From Aquisphaera insulae (lineage in GTDB: Bacteria > Planctomycetota > Planctomycetia > Isosphaerales > Isosphaeraceae): a DNA stretch of 64,000 nt. Below, piece after piece: positions 31,229-39,473 of the stretch (its first letter is position 1; each line of letters opens with the position of its first letter). Below the pieces are notes generated by a model. It was given only the letters and a program-made list of their open reading frames with translations. It did not search any database and was not told where the DNA came from. The translations under genes and the position numbers were made by a program. The DNA lies in assembly GCF_011064615.1 (NCBI RefSeq), contig NZ_JAALJH010000007.1, positions 62,001 through 126,000 of the forward strand. The letters are read 5' to 3'.

Positions 31229-33909
31229 ACCCCGCCGAGTCCGGAGCCCCTCCCGACGTCTCGGGGCACATCCCGACCGCCGCCGATCAGGGCGAGCTCG
31301 GGGATCAGGATGAGGGCAGTGGCGAGGAAGAGGGGCCGGAAGTCGAGGGCTCCGCCGCGGGCCGCCAGGGGGGCGTGAGCCTCGCCTCTCGGCTCCTTGC
31401 CGGAGCCGGCACCGCCGCGAAGTCGGCCGGATCGCTGACCCTTCAAGGTGTGAGCGTAGCCCGGCGCCATCCTCGGGGACTGCTCGCCGCGGGCCTCTCC
31501 ACGGCGATCCTCGGGGGCGTGATCGTCCTCCGGCCGGGCACGGGGGCGCGCGACCTGAAAGTCCAGTTGCCCGGAGATGCCGACAAGGCGCCCGCCGCTG
31601 CGACCGGTCGGCCCGATAAGCCCGAAGAGAATGGCGACAAGGAGCCTGCACCGCCATCGAATCTCGCGGGCGACCCATCGCCAGTCCCACCGAAGGCGAG
31701 CGAGTCGGCACCGGCTTCGACCCCCGCTCCAGAACCCGATCCCGGGAAGCCGGAGGCTGTTGCCGCGGATCCGCCCTTGCCCGTACGCGGATCCGAGCCC
31801 CTTACGCCGGCCGATACGACCTCTCCCGCGCGCGATCGCGTCGATGACCTGATCGCTAGTGCTGCCGAATTGCCAGCTCCCTCCGATGCTCCCAACACCA
31901 CCGCGCCCGCTCCCGCTCCCATCCCGAACCCGACTCCGGCGGTCGGCGAGCCTGTGAAGCTGACCGGCGGCGAAGGTGCGGCCGAGCCTGGATTACCTCC
32001 GATCGAGACACAACCCGCGATGGCGGCCGCATCGGGAACTTCCCATCCGCCGACCCCGGCCACGGCCGTCCCAGCTCCGGACGGACCTGCGAGCTTGGTC
32101 GCCCCCCCGGCGTCTCCCCCGCCTATCGAGCTCGCCGCCGCCGATACAAAACCTGGTACGCCTCCGCCTGGTGCGCCGGCCTCCGCGCCTGCCGCCACCG
32201 TCGCGGATCCTAAGGCAGCTCCAGGCTCCGCTCACGCTCCGGTCCCCCCTTCCGCGATCCCGCCCGTGGAGCCGAAGCCCGGGCTTGGCCTTGCGCTCGG
32301 AGCCGCCGCGGTCGCTGCTCCGGCACTCGATCTGGTGGATGGCAAGAAGGAAGGACCTCCGAAACCCCCCAACGAGAAGGGCGCTCAGCCCGCTGAACCT
32401 CACATCGGTCCTGCACCTAACCCTGTCGCACAGGCTCCAGCACCGGCCAGTCCCGTGCCCGGCAACACCACGCAGGCATCGCCTGCGCCGGCACCCGCTT
32501 CGCCCGCGCCTGCGCCGGTAACCGCTTCGCCCGCGCCTGCGCCGGTAACCGCTTCGCCCGCGCCTGCGCCGACACCGGCTTCGACCACGCCTGCGCCGGT
32601 AACCGCTTCATCCGCACCTGCGCCGGCACCCGCTTCGCCCGCGCCTGCGCCGACACCGGCTTCGCCCACGCCTGCGCCGGCACCCGCTTCGCCCACGCCT
32701 GCGCCGGCACCCGCTTCGCCCGCGCCGGCACCCGCTGCGCCCGCATCATTGCCCTCGAGCCCGTCGGTTGCGGTCCCGTCGGTCGTGGCGGTCGCCGTGC
32801 CCTCAGCAAAGCCAGTGGACCTGCCCTCTCTCCATCCGGCGAGTGACGCTGGCCCCTCTTCCTCCGATAGGGGTGTCGCGGCGGCAGATCCTCTGGCATC
32901 CTCGCCGGGGCATTCTCCCAAATCCGAGGAAAATGCGCCGAGAGCCTTGTCCGAGGACGAGCTGACGAAGCAAGGCTGGGTGCCGCTCAAGCACTCAGGA
33001 GGAGAGATCGATCGCGACATCCAGCGCGAGATGCCGGCCATGGACGAGGGCTCGTCCATCGACCCCGGGGCCCACGCGGACAAGTCGCAGAGTTTCGACC
33101 TCGAGACGCCGCCGGCTCGCAACGAAGACCTCCCTCCCGGAAGAAAGGTATCGATCGCGAGTCCCGACAGCTCGGCCGCGAGGGCTGCCGCCCAGGCCGA
33201 CGGCAAGGCCGAGACCGTGCTCCACAAGGTCGCGACCAATGAGAACTTCTGGACGATCTCCCGCACCTATTACAACTCGGGCCGATTCTATCGCGCCCTG
33301 TGGAAGGCCAATGCCGATACGGTCCCCGTCATCGACAAACTCTATCGCGGCACGGTGATCCGGATCCCGCCCGAGGAAGATCTCGACCCGGCCTACATCG
33401 ATCCTCCGGGGGCCAGCATGCGCACGGCCCGCGCGGGGACGGAGTCCACGGCCGGACGCGGCGGCCGGGCCCGCCAGGATCCGGAGATCGATCGCTCGGA
33501 GGCCCGGACGCGATCCAAAGCCGATTCTGACGGCGTTCCCATCCGCCGCTCCCGCCGTGCGGAAGCGGAGCTTGACCTCCCCGATTCCGACGCCGACTCG
33601 GCGAACCCCCGCGAAGCAGGCTCCGCCTCCGGCAATTCCGGGCGATCCAGGAACGCCCGCCGCGCCTTCCGAGACGACGATTCGGAGCCACCGGCCCGCC
33701 CCTCGGGTGGCGCGGAGCGGCCGGTATACAAGGTCCGCCAGAACGATACTTTGCGCACCATCGCCCGCGATACCCTGGGCGATGCCCGCCGCGCCGACGA
33801 GATCCTCGAGCTGAACCACGACATCGTTGACGATCCTGTTCATTTGATCACAGGTCAGGTCCTCGAGCTCCCGGAAGACGCACGAACGAGCCGCCCGCGC
33901 AAGCGGTAG
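31180..33909 (+). CDS. Large membrane protein with Pro/Ala repeats and two LysM domains
   Basis: The 909-residue protein starts inside the end of rsmH (49-nt overlap). It has an acidic N-terminus, one membrane span at about 103-123 (GLLAAGLSTAILGGVIVLRP), some 400 residues of Pro/Ala-rich low-complexity sequence that include 9-residue repeats, and two LysM-like modules: about 680-730 (HKVATNENFWTISRTYYNSG, LYRGTVIRIPP) and about 848-900 (YKVRQNDTLRTIARDTLGDA, LITGQVLELPE). LysM binds N-acetylglucosamine in peptidoglycan. I infer an inner-membrane protein reaching across the periplasm to the cell wall. Confidence 0.8.
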   Translation: MSEPETGWNDEPEPVVNPAESGAPPDVSGHIPTAADQGELGDQDEGSGEEEGPEVEGSAAGRQGGVSLASRLLAGAGTAAKSAGSLTLQGVSVARRHPRGLLAAGLSTAILGGVIVLRPGTGARDLKVQLPGDADKAPAAATGRPDKPEENGDKEPAPPSNLAGDPSPVPPKASESAPASTPAPEPDPGKPEAVAADPPLPVRGSEPLTPADTTSPARDRVDDLIASAAELPAPSDAPNTTAPAPAPIPNPTPAVGEPVKLTGGEGAAEPGLPPIETQPAMAAASGTSHPPTPATAVPAPDGPASLVAPPASPPPIELAAADTKPGTPPPGAPASAPAATVADPKAAPGSAHAPVPPSAIPPVEPKPGLGLALGAAAVAAPALDLVDGKKEGPPKPPNEKGAQPAEPHIGPAPNPVAQAPAPASPVPGNTTQASPAPAPASPAPAPVTASPAPAPVTASPAPAPTPASTTPAPVTASSAPAPAPASPAPAPTPASPTPAPAPASPTPAPAPASPAPAPAAPASLPSSPSVAVPSVVAVAVPSAKPVDLPSLHPASDAGPSSSDRGVAAADPLASSPGHSPKSEENAPRALSEDELTKQGWVPLKHSGGEIDRDIQREMPAMDEGSSIDPGAHADKSQSFDLETPPARNEDLPPGRKVSIASPDSSAARAAAQADGKAETVLHKVATNENFWTISRTYYNSGRFYRALWKANADTVPVIDKLYRGTVIRIPPEEDLDPAYIDPPGASMRTARAGTESTAGRGGRARQDPEIDRSEARTRSKADSDGVPIRRSRRAEAELDLPDSDADSANPREAGSASGNSGRSRNARRAFRDDDSEPPARPSGGAERPVYKVRQNDTLRTIARDTLGDARRADEILELNHDIVDDPVHLITGQVLELPEDARTSRPRKR
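32478..32739 (+). repeat. 27-bp tandem repeats coding for Pro/Ala units
   Basis: About nine imperfect copies of a 27-bp unit encode SPAPAPVTA, SPAPAPTPA, STTPAPVTA, SSAPAPAPA and similar blocks within the LysM protein. The repeat number is likely to vary by slippage; the product is an extended linker. Confidence 0.8.
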
Positions 33910-33933
33910 GCCGGCATGACGCCCTCTTCACCG

Positions 33934-33985
33934 CCCGGCCGAACGATCGCGGGGAGAATTTCCTCGAGTCCTCGGCCGGGTCGTT
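33934..33985 (+). terminator. Stem-loop after the rsmH-LysM operon
   Basis: CCCGGCCGA (33934-33942) pairs perfectly with TCGGCCGGG (33972-33980), followed by TCGTTGT. It is 25 nt past the stop codon. Confidence 0.5.
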
Positions 33986-34087
33986 GTATCGCCGCAAGTC
34001 ATTGCTTAATCTGAGTCATCGTCGTCGGCGCGGGCGGGCGGGCATCGGGTTCACAGCGATGCGAGGCAGGCGGCTGGGAGCGGAAAT

Positions 34088-36562
34088 TTGATCGGGATTG
34101 GGACGACGCTCAGGCAGCGCTATCTCCTGGAGAAGGAGCTCGGCCGAGGAGGCATGGGGGCGGTCTACTCGGCGACCGACCAGGTCCTGGCGCGGAAGGT
34201 CGCCATCAAGCTGCTCAAGGAGCAGGGGGGAGACGAGGTCGGCAAGCGGCTTCGCCTGGAGGCCCAGATCGCGGCCCGGCTCCTCCACGACAACGTGGTG
34301 CGGATCTATGACTTCGACCAGGATTCAGGCATCTCGTATCTCATCATGGAAGAGGTGGACGGCACCAGCTACGTCAGGCGGTGGCGAGTGCTCACCCTGG
34401 CCGAGCGGCTGCGGATCCTCGCCCAGGTGGCGGATGCCCTGGATTATGCCCACCACCAGGGGGTGATCCACCGCGACATCAAGCCGGGCAACGTCCTGCT
34501 GACGGCAACGGATGTCCCCAAGCTGTCCGACTTCGGCCTTTCGCTCCTGGCGGAGCAGGCGGATGAGTCGGGGGCCATCCGGGGGACGCCCCACTACATG
34601 AGCCCGGAGCAAGCCAAGGGCAAGCGGCTCGACTTCCGGACCGACCTGTACTCGCTGGGGGTGATGGTCTACGAATCCGCGACGGGCGTCGTCCCCTTCC
34701 TGGGGAACACGACGACCGTGATGGCGCAGCACTCCGGGACGCCCCCGCCGCGACCCTCCGAGCGAAATCCGTCGATCTCCGAGTCGCTCGAACGGCTGAT
34801 CCTCGATCTCCTGGCCAAGCGGCCCGCCGATCGTCCCGCGAGCGGCGCCGCCGTGGCGGAGGCCCTCCGCCAGGAGGTCGAAAAGCTGGGCTCCCAGGGC
34901 CTCGATCCGGCCGTTGACGCGCCGCCGGCAATCCCCGCCGGGCCGGATCTCGCCGCCCTGGCGCGGATCGAGGAGGAGGCCGGCTCCGTGGACTCCGGGG
35001 AGGCGGCCGGCGGCGACGGATCGCCCCCGGCGAAGTCTCCGACGCGTGCCGTCGCCCCCCCCCGGCCGGTCCCACCGCCGGCCAACGCGGCCGATCTGGT
35101 CACCTCGCCCATGGTCCGCTCGATGCTCCGCCGGGTCCTCGCCGAGCCGGTGATCCTCCAGCCGGAGGAACGCTACCTCATGGGCCACTACCTGGCCTAC
35201 CTGCTGATCGGTGCCAGGCGATTGAGCCTCTTCAAGCGACGGGACGCGGACCGTCGCAACGCCGATCGCGCACGGCTCCTCCTGGCCATGACCTACGCCC
35301 TTTCCTGCGGCCCCACGGAAGAGTCCGTCAAGGAGGCCGCCGAGCTGCTCGACCAGCAGATCGAGGTCCGTCCCGCGCTCTCGCCGGTCGTCGTGGCCAA
35401 GTACCTGGAGTGGCGGGCCAGCCCCCCCCACCGTCGCCTCTTCCGGCAGACACGCAAGGCCCTCCTCGAGGCCAGCTCCTACGCACGCAAGTCGATGACC
35501 GATGCGAAAGGGGTGCTCAATCCCGGGCTCATGCCCCAGGTCCTGGACGACCTCCGGAAGGTCGCCCCGACGCGGACCGTGGTGGACGACGTGCTCGTGG
35601 AGCGATGGAACCGCCTGGCGGAGATCTGGCGCGATCAGCCCGCCTTCCGCACCGCGACCCTGCGCTACGCCAGCCCCCTGGCCTATCGCGATCCGGCCAG
35701 CCAGGCACTCTGGCCCGAGGTCGTCTATCCCCTGATCGAGCTCGCCCGCTGGCAGCGGCGGTTCCGGTCGCGGGCGGAAGCCGTTTGGGACGGGCTCGTC
35801 GGCAAGGTCCTCCATATCGGCGACGCTGGTTCTCAGCTCGATCGGCTGCTCGAGCGATCGGTCCCCGCCCGCGTGGTCGCCCAGATCGACGACTCGGTCA
35901 ACCTGCTGGCCCGCAAGCCGCGGGACGTCGAGGAGGACGAGGATGTAGGGGCCGAGGCCGACGAAGCGGCCGACCGCCTGAGCGCCGCCGTCTCCGGCGG
36001 CGCAATCGACATGGACGACCTCGCCGCCGACGCGTCCCGATCCGGCCAGCCCCGGAGCTTCGTCCCCCTGACGCATCCCGACCCGCTCCGCTTCCTCCAG
36101 GGCCAACTCCACGAGCTCTGGAAGGAGGCCGTCAACGCACTCCAGAGCCAGGCCCGTCCCGTCCCCGGCCGCCCCGCCCCCGCAGGCCACCAGCACATCG
36201 CGGTGGGGCCGTATCGGCTGGTCGTCGTCGCCTCGCTCCGCGGCCGGGCCGCCGGCCAGGTCGCCATCCAGGGGATGGCCAACAAGCAGGTGGAGATGAC
36301 CACCCCCTCGTTCCGCACCACCGGCTCCGCGGGCAAGCCGATCCTGGCCATCTGGCTCTACAAGGACAACAGCCTCGTTATCTCCCACCTCGACTTCCAG
36401 GGGGCCGTCAAGTACATCCTCTGGCATGCCCCGAGGGCCCACCAGCTCCGCTTCGACGTCCCCGAGGACGTCTTCCGCGAGCTCCAGACCCTCGGCCTGG
36501 AACCCCCCGAGCAGCTCGACAAGGCCCTCTCCCGCTGGTATCGCCCCAGCAATAAGGTATGA
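34088..36562 (+). CDS. Soluble Hanks-type Ser/Thr kinase with long uncharacterised C-terminal region
   Basis: The 824-residue protein (apparent TTG start at 34088) has an N-terminal kinase domain with all catalytic motifs: GRGGMGAVYSA, VAIKLLKEQ, HRDIKPGN, DFGLSLL and MSPEQ. After about residue 340 comes a helix-rich region (SMLRRVLAEPVILQPEERYL, RADRARLLLAMTYALSCGP-like helices) and a beta-rich C-terminus (HIAVGPYRLVVVASLRGRAA, ILAIWLYKDNSLVISHLD). No membrane span is seen, unlike the other two kinases here. The C-terminal half matches no domain I know. Confidence 0.85.
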   Translation: MIGIGTTLRQRYLLEKELGRGGMGAVYSATDQVLARKVAIKLLKEQGGDEVGKRLRLEAQIAARLLHDNVVRIYDFDQDSGISYLIMEEVDGTSYVRRWRVLTLAERLRILAQVADALDYAHHQGVIHRDIKPGNVLLTATDVPKLSDFGLSLLAEQADESGAIRGTPHYMSPEQAKGKRLDFRTDLYSLGVMVYESATGVVPFLGNTTTVMAQHSGTPPPRPSERNPSISESLERLILDLLAKRPADRPASGAAVAEALRQEVEKLGSQGLDPAVDAPPAIPAGPDLAALARIEEEAGSVDSGEAAGGDGSPPAKSPTRAVAPPRPVPPPANAADLVTSPMVRSMLRRVLAEPVILQPEERYLMGHYLAYLLIGARRLSLFKRRDADRRNADRARLLLAMTYALSCGPTEESVKEAAELLDQQIEVRPALSPVVVAKYLEWRASPPHRRLFRQTRKALLEASSYARKSMTDAKGVLNPGLMPQVLDDLRKVAPTRTVVDDVLVERWNRLAEIWRDQPAFRTATLRYASPLAYRDPASQALWPEVVYPLIELARWQRRFRSRAEAVWDGLVGKVLHIGDAGSQLDRLLERSVPARVVAQIDDSVNLLARKPRDVEEDEDVGAEADEAADRLSAAVSGGAIDMDDLAADASRSGQPRSFVPLTHPDPLRFLQGQLHELWKEAVNALQSQARPVPGRPAPAGHQHIAVGPYRLVVVASLRGRAAGQVAIQGMANKQVEMTTPSFRTTGSAGKPILAIWLYKDNSLVISHLDFQGAVKYILWHAPRAHQLRFDVPEDVFRELQTLGLEPPEQLDKALSRWYRPSNKV

Positions 36563-36602
36563 CCCGTGGACTCCTCGCCGGAAAGTGAGGGCGTGGGGTC
36601 AT
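36559..36602 (+). terminator. Stem-loop overlapping the kinase stop codon
   Basis: ATGACCC (including the stop TGA) pairs with GGGTCAT at 36596-36602, with an inner CCTC/GAGG pairing. It could end transcription of the kinase gene. Confidence 0.4.
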
Positions 36603-36774
36603 CGACGCTTGTCACGTCTGCTCCCCATTCGATCGGACGTCCCCGGGCCCTCCTGGTTGCAGGGCGAGTCTCAGCCTCACCAGATCGTCCGGGATGAGAT
36701 CGCGATTCGGCACCTGCAAGGCATGCAGGCGGCGGCGGTCGCGATCCCCATTCCGGCTACCGTCGGAGGCGGCG

Positions 36775-37167
36775 TCAGCCGGTGGCCCGCTCCGTCCGTG
36801 CCATGCCCTCGATGCGAAGCATGTCGTCGCGGTAGGCCGCCGGCGTCGTCTTCATGAAGCGGCGGAAAACCACGGTGAGGTGGCTCTGGGAGCAGAAGCC
36901 GACCTCATAGGCGACCTCCACGATGGTCCGCCGCGGGTCGCGGAGGAGATCGGCGGCGCGGCTGACGCGCTGCTCGATGATGTAGCGGTGGGGGCTACGG
37001 CCCGTCGCCCGCTTGAATACGCGCAGGAAGTGATAAGGGCTGAGGCCCGCCACTTGGGCCAGCCTCGCCACCGAGATCTCCTCGCCGAGCCGCTCGTTGA
37101 TATACGCCATCGCGCGGCGGCAACGGGGATCGTCCAGGGTTTCCACGGTCATCGGCATCGTCATCAT
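36775..37167 (-). CDS. AraC-family transcriptional regulator (DNA-binding domain only)
   Basis: The 130-residue protein is almost entirely the double helix-turn-helix of AraC regulators: YINERLGEEISVARLAQVAG, LSPYHFLRVFKRATGRSPHR, LRDPRRTIVEVAYEVGFCSQ and SHLTVVFRRFMKTTPAAYR. There is no N-terminal ligand domain, so it resembles the MarA/SoxS type. The start at 37167 (MMTMPMTVETL) is chosen; the frame is open to 37359. It is convergent with the kinase gene. Targets unknown. Confidence 0.85.
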   Translation of the reverse strand: MMTMPMTVETLDDPRCRRAMAYINERLGEEISVARLAQVAGLSPYHFLRVFKRATGRSPHRYIIEQRVSRAADLLRDPRRTIVEVAYEVGFCSQSHLTVVFRRFMKTTPAAYRDDMLRIEGMARTERATG

Positions 37168-37425
37168 CGTGTCGCGTTCCACTTGCACACCTCTTGATCC
37201 ATCGTCGTCGACCCCGGGGCGGACTTCGGCGAACCATCTGTGCCGGCCGGGGGTCCTATCTCGATGCGACTCCGTAAAGCCTCGCCATGTCGCGGTGCCG
37301 CTCGTGCCGATCCGCTGTGGATCGCGCCCATCAAGGGCCGCGAGGTGACGGGGGTTCACGCCTTGGGATTTAAGGGCGCAACCTTCACCCAGGGGGTGGC
37401 GAAGGCGAAGGCGCGAGCCGCCGGC

Positions 37426-37827
37426 TCAACAGCGAAGCGGGGTTCGCCAGGCCGGGAGGAGAGGGGAAAGTGCCAGGTGGTTCGAGGTGCGGAGAGAAAG
37501 ATCACCCTTGCCGGGGACGGGCGGGCCTTCGGGGCAGAATGCCGCCGTCTCGCCATCGTCCTCGGTGCTCGCCTCCTCCGCGTCCACCATCATTTCCAGC
37601 GGATCGCGATCGTCCGGCCCCAACACAAGCTCATCCTCGGGCCGACGGATCGGCAGCGATCCGGCTTCGGGGTGCGTGTTCGTCTCGATGCAGTCGGTCG
37701 GCGTCGGCGAGGTCTGCACGTGGTCGGCCACGGCCGCGGGGACGAGAGACGCCCCCACTCTCTCGGCGGGCGAGAGGTTCGTGGTACCGGCGAAGACATA
37801 GAGAAGGGTTAGCAGTCGCAGAGCCAT
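37426..37827 (-). CDS. Hypothetical small secreted protein
   Basis: The 133-residue frame starts with a possible signal peptide (MALRLLTLLYVFAGTTNLSP) and continues with an acidic Pro/Thr/Glu-rich sequence (DPLEMMVDAEEASTEDDGET) with no recognisable domain. A GGGCGGA lies 4 nt before the start. It may be a real exported peptide or a chance frame; the codon usage does not settle it. Confidence 0.4.
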   Translation of the reverse strand: MALRLLTLLYVFAGTTNLSPAERVGASLVPAAVADHVQTSPTPTDCIETNTHPEAGSLPIRRPEDELVLGPDDRDPLEMMVDAEEASTEDDGETAAFCPEGPPVPGKGDLSLRTSNHLALSPLLPAWRTPLRC

Positions 37828-38004
37828 GCAGTCCGCCCGAAGAGGATTCGGAAACTGTGCCGCGATCGCGTACGTAGTTTGATTCTATTCACGCGTTCCG
37901 TCGAGTGTCAAACTCACTCTCGAATTCCTGCTGCGTTTGGCGACGCCGAAATCCTAAACCATTCCCACAAGGCATGTTCCCGCATCTTCCCGAAATTCGG
38001 CCCC

Positions 38005-38033
38005 TTGACTGCGGAAACCCACTTCGCTACTTT
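38005..38033 (+). promoter_or_regulatory. Promoter candidate of the padR-HAAS operon
   Basis: TTGACT (5 of 6) at 38005-38010 and TACTTT at 38028-38033 (3 of 6) are separated by 17 bp, just before the regulator gene. Confidence 0.4.
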
Positions 38034-38047
38034 GTGTGACGTAGTAG
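38027..38047 (+). promoter_or_regulatory. Inverted repeat, candidate PadR operator
   Basis: CTACT (38027-38031) and AGTAG (38043-38047) form an inverted repeat with an 11-bp spacer. It overlaps the -10 candidate and lies 17 bp before the padR start codon, as expected for autorepression by a dimeric PadR protein. Confidence 0.45.
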
Positions 38048-38064
38048 TGGTGAGGGAGGCATCG

Positions 38065-38412
38065 ATGGGGAACTGGGAAACGCAGTTGCGCAAGGGGCTG
38101 GTGGAACTGGCCGTCCTTGGGCTCATCTCTCGCGGCGAGACGTACGGGTATCGGATTGTGGAGGAGCTCCAGGGGATTGAATCCCTGGCGTTTACGGAGA
38201 GCACCATCTATCCGGTCCTGGTACGGCTGGCACGCGAGGGCTGTCTGGCGGTCCGATCCGAGCCCTCGCGGGCCGGTCCCGTGCGCCGCTACTACCGATT
38301 GACGGCGGCCGGATCCAGGCGATTCCGGGCGATGGCCGTGAGCTGGGAGTCCGTATCGAGGTCGATTTCGGGATTGATCGAGTGCCAGAATGAACACGTG
38401 AAGGAAGGATAG
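38065..38412 (+). CDS. PadR-family transcriptional regulator
   Basis: The 115-residue protein has the PadR winged helix: LRKGLVELAVLGLISRGETY, GYRIVEELQGIESLAFTEST, IYPVLVRLAREGCLAVRSEP and RRYYRLTAAGSRRFRAMAVS. PadR proteins are dimeric repressors released by ligands or antibiotics. GGGAGG lies upstream of 38065; the frame is open to 37879. The 4-bp gap to the HAAS membrane protein marks a two-gene operon. Confidence 0.92.
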   Translation: MGNWETQLRKGLVELAVLGLISRGETYGYRIVEELQGIESLAFTESTIYPVLVRLAREGCLAVRSEPSRAGPVRRYYRLTAAGSRRFRAMAVSWESVSRSISGLIECQNEHVKEG

Positions 38413-38416
38413 GACG

Positions 38417-39061
38417 ATGATGACCGCGGCGCCGGTGATGGAACGGATGTCGGGGAGCCTACGGGGGCTGATTGACTCGCGGCTGGACACGGTCGACCGG
38501 ATGCTCCTGGGCCGGCTGCCTCGATCGGAGCGGCTGGATGTCGTCCGCGACGTCGAGTCGCAGATCTACGAGCTCCTGGAGGAGCGTGCGGGGCGGGAGG
38601 GGGAGGAAGTGTCTCGCGAGGACGTGCTGGCGGTCCTCGCCCGGCTGGACCCGCCGGAGGCGTACCTCAGTGAGGAGGCCGAGGGAGAGGTCTCCCCGCG
38701 ACGCACCGGGGAAACAAACCGGCGCGAACGATCACAGACCGCGTCGGGCATCAAGGCGGATGCGGCTGGCCGCCGGCTGGCTCTCATCAGCGGTCTCCTG
38801 GGGATCGTCTCGTTTGTGACGTCGCTTCTCCTGCTTCCCCTGGTTTACGTCTTCGTGTCCGTCGCCCCTTCGGCCAGCAACGTGCTGGTGCTCGGATTCT
38901 GGTTCTCTTCCACGACCACCATCTTCGTGCTCGAAACGTTGGGCATCGTCCTGGCTGTTCGCGCGGGTCTCCACAGGCCATGGTCGGTCGTCGGCCTTGT
39001 GCTCGGAATCCTGGGCGTGCTTGCGGCTCTAGGCCTGTCGGCCTTCGGTCTCTTCATCTGA
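38417..39061 (+). CDS. HAAS-domain membrane protein, PadR partner
   Basis: The 214-residue protein has an N-terminal HAAS-type helical domain (LPRSERLDVVRDVESQIYEL, LARLDPPEAYL) and about four hydrophobic segments from residue 115 (LISGLLGIVSFVTSLLLLPL, WSVVGLVLGILGVLAALGLS). HAAS/DUF1700 proteins sit next to PadR regulators in many phyla and are thought to relay an envelope signal to them. Four bp after padR. Confidence 0.85.
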   Translation: MMTAAPVMERMSGSLRGLIDSRLDTVDRMLLGRLPRSERLDVVRDVESQIYELLEERAGREGEEVSREDVLAVLARLDPPEAYLSEEAEGEVSPRRTGETNRRERSQTASGIKADAAGRRLALISGLLGIVSFVTSLLLLPLVYVFVSVAPSASNVLVLGFWFSSTTTIFVLETLGIVLAVRAGLHRPWSVVGLVLGILGVLAALGLSAFGLFI

Positions 39062-39098
39062 CGGTGAATTGCAGGGGGGCGTGACTCGGTCAAGGAAT

Positions 39099-39137
39099 GC
39101 CCGGCGTGAGGAAGATCGACTCACGCCGGGCGTTTCT
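39099..39137 (+). terminator. Terminator of the padR-HAAS operon
   Basis: GCCCGGCGTGAG-(9 nt)-CTCACGCCGGGC is a perfect 12-bp stem, followed by GTTTCT, 38 nt past the stop codon. Confidence 0.65.
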
Positions 39138-39330
39138 CCGTCAAATTCCCATGCCCTGAGGCGATCGCCTGTCACGAACACGGCTGTCGGACTGACAAAC
39201 TTGAAGAAAAAACTACAATCTCCTTCAAAAAGCCGGATCCCGGGTTGTTCAATCGCCGCGGATCGCGCTAGATGGCCCTCGCAGATCGGCCACCCCATCT
39301 CACATCGTTCGACCTGATAAACCTAACGCA

Positions 39331-39431
39331 CAGATCGGTCCGGGAACTCCGGCGGATCTGTCGCTTGAACTAACCGGTTGCCCACCCTAGGGGTTTGCCG
39401 CGCGCTGAAGGAAGTCGCGGCGGGGGTAGGG
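39331..39431 (+). promoter_or_regulatory. Structured leader candidate upstream of the PEP-CTERM gene
   Basis: Two hairpins follow each other: CAGATC/GATCTG (39331-39360) with inner CCGG/CCGG, and CCCTA/TAGGG enclosing GCCGCG/CGCGGC (39385-39431). The second ends about 43 nt before the start codon. It does not match any riboswitch consensus that I can recall. Confidence 0.35.
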
Positions 39432-39473
39432 CACTGAAACCGACTTCGGTCGATCCCAAGGAAGGGCTCCCCG

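Larger units (their letters stand above)
39062..39473. other. Intergenic region with terminator and structured leader
   Basis: The first part has the operon terminator; the middle (39180-39230) is AT-rich for this genome; the last 140 bp can fold into two hairpins upstream of the PEP-CTERM gene (listed separately). No gene is seen. Confidence 0.55.

Noticed and set aside
32400..33266. Minus-strand frame of Gly/Ala repeats opposite the LysM protein
   Set aside because: It is the complement of the Pro/Ala repeat; the plus frame has LysM domains and a membrane span.
34325..36442. Long minus-strand open frame (705 codons) opposite the soluble kinase gene
   Set aside because: No domain, His/Gly/Arg-rich composition typical of an antisense frame; the plus strand has clear kinase motifs.
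39320..39440. Possible c-di-GMP riboswitch before the PEP-CTERM gene (ACGCACAG occurs)
   Set aside because: The other conserved blocks of the c-di-GMP-I consensus, such as GACGCAAAGCC and the tetraloop receptor, are absent.
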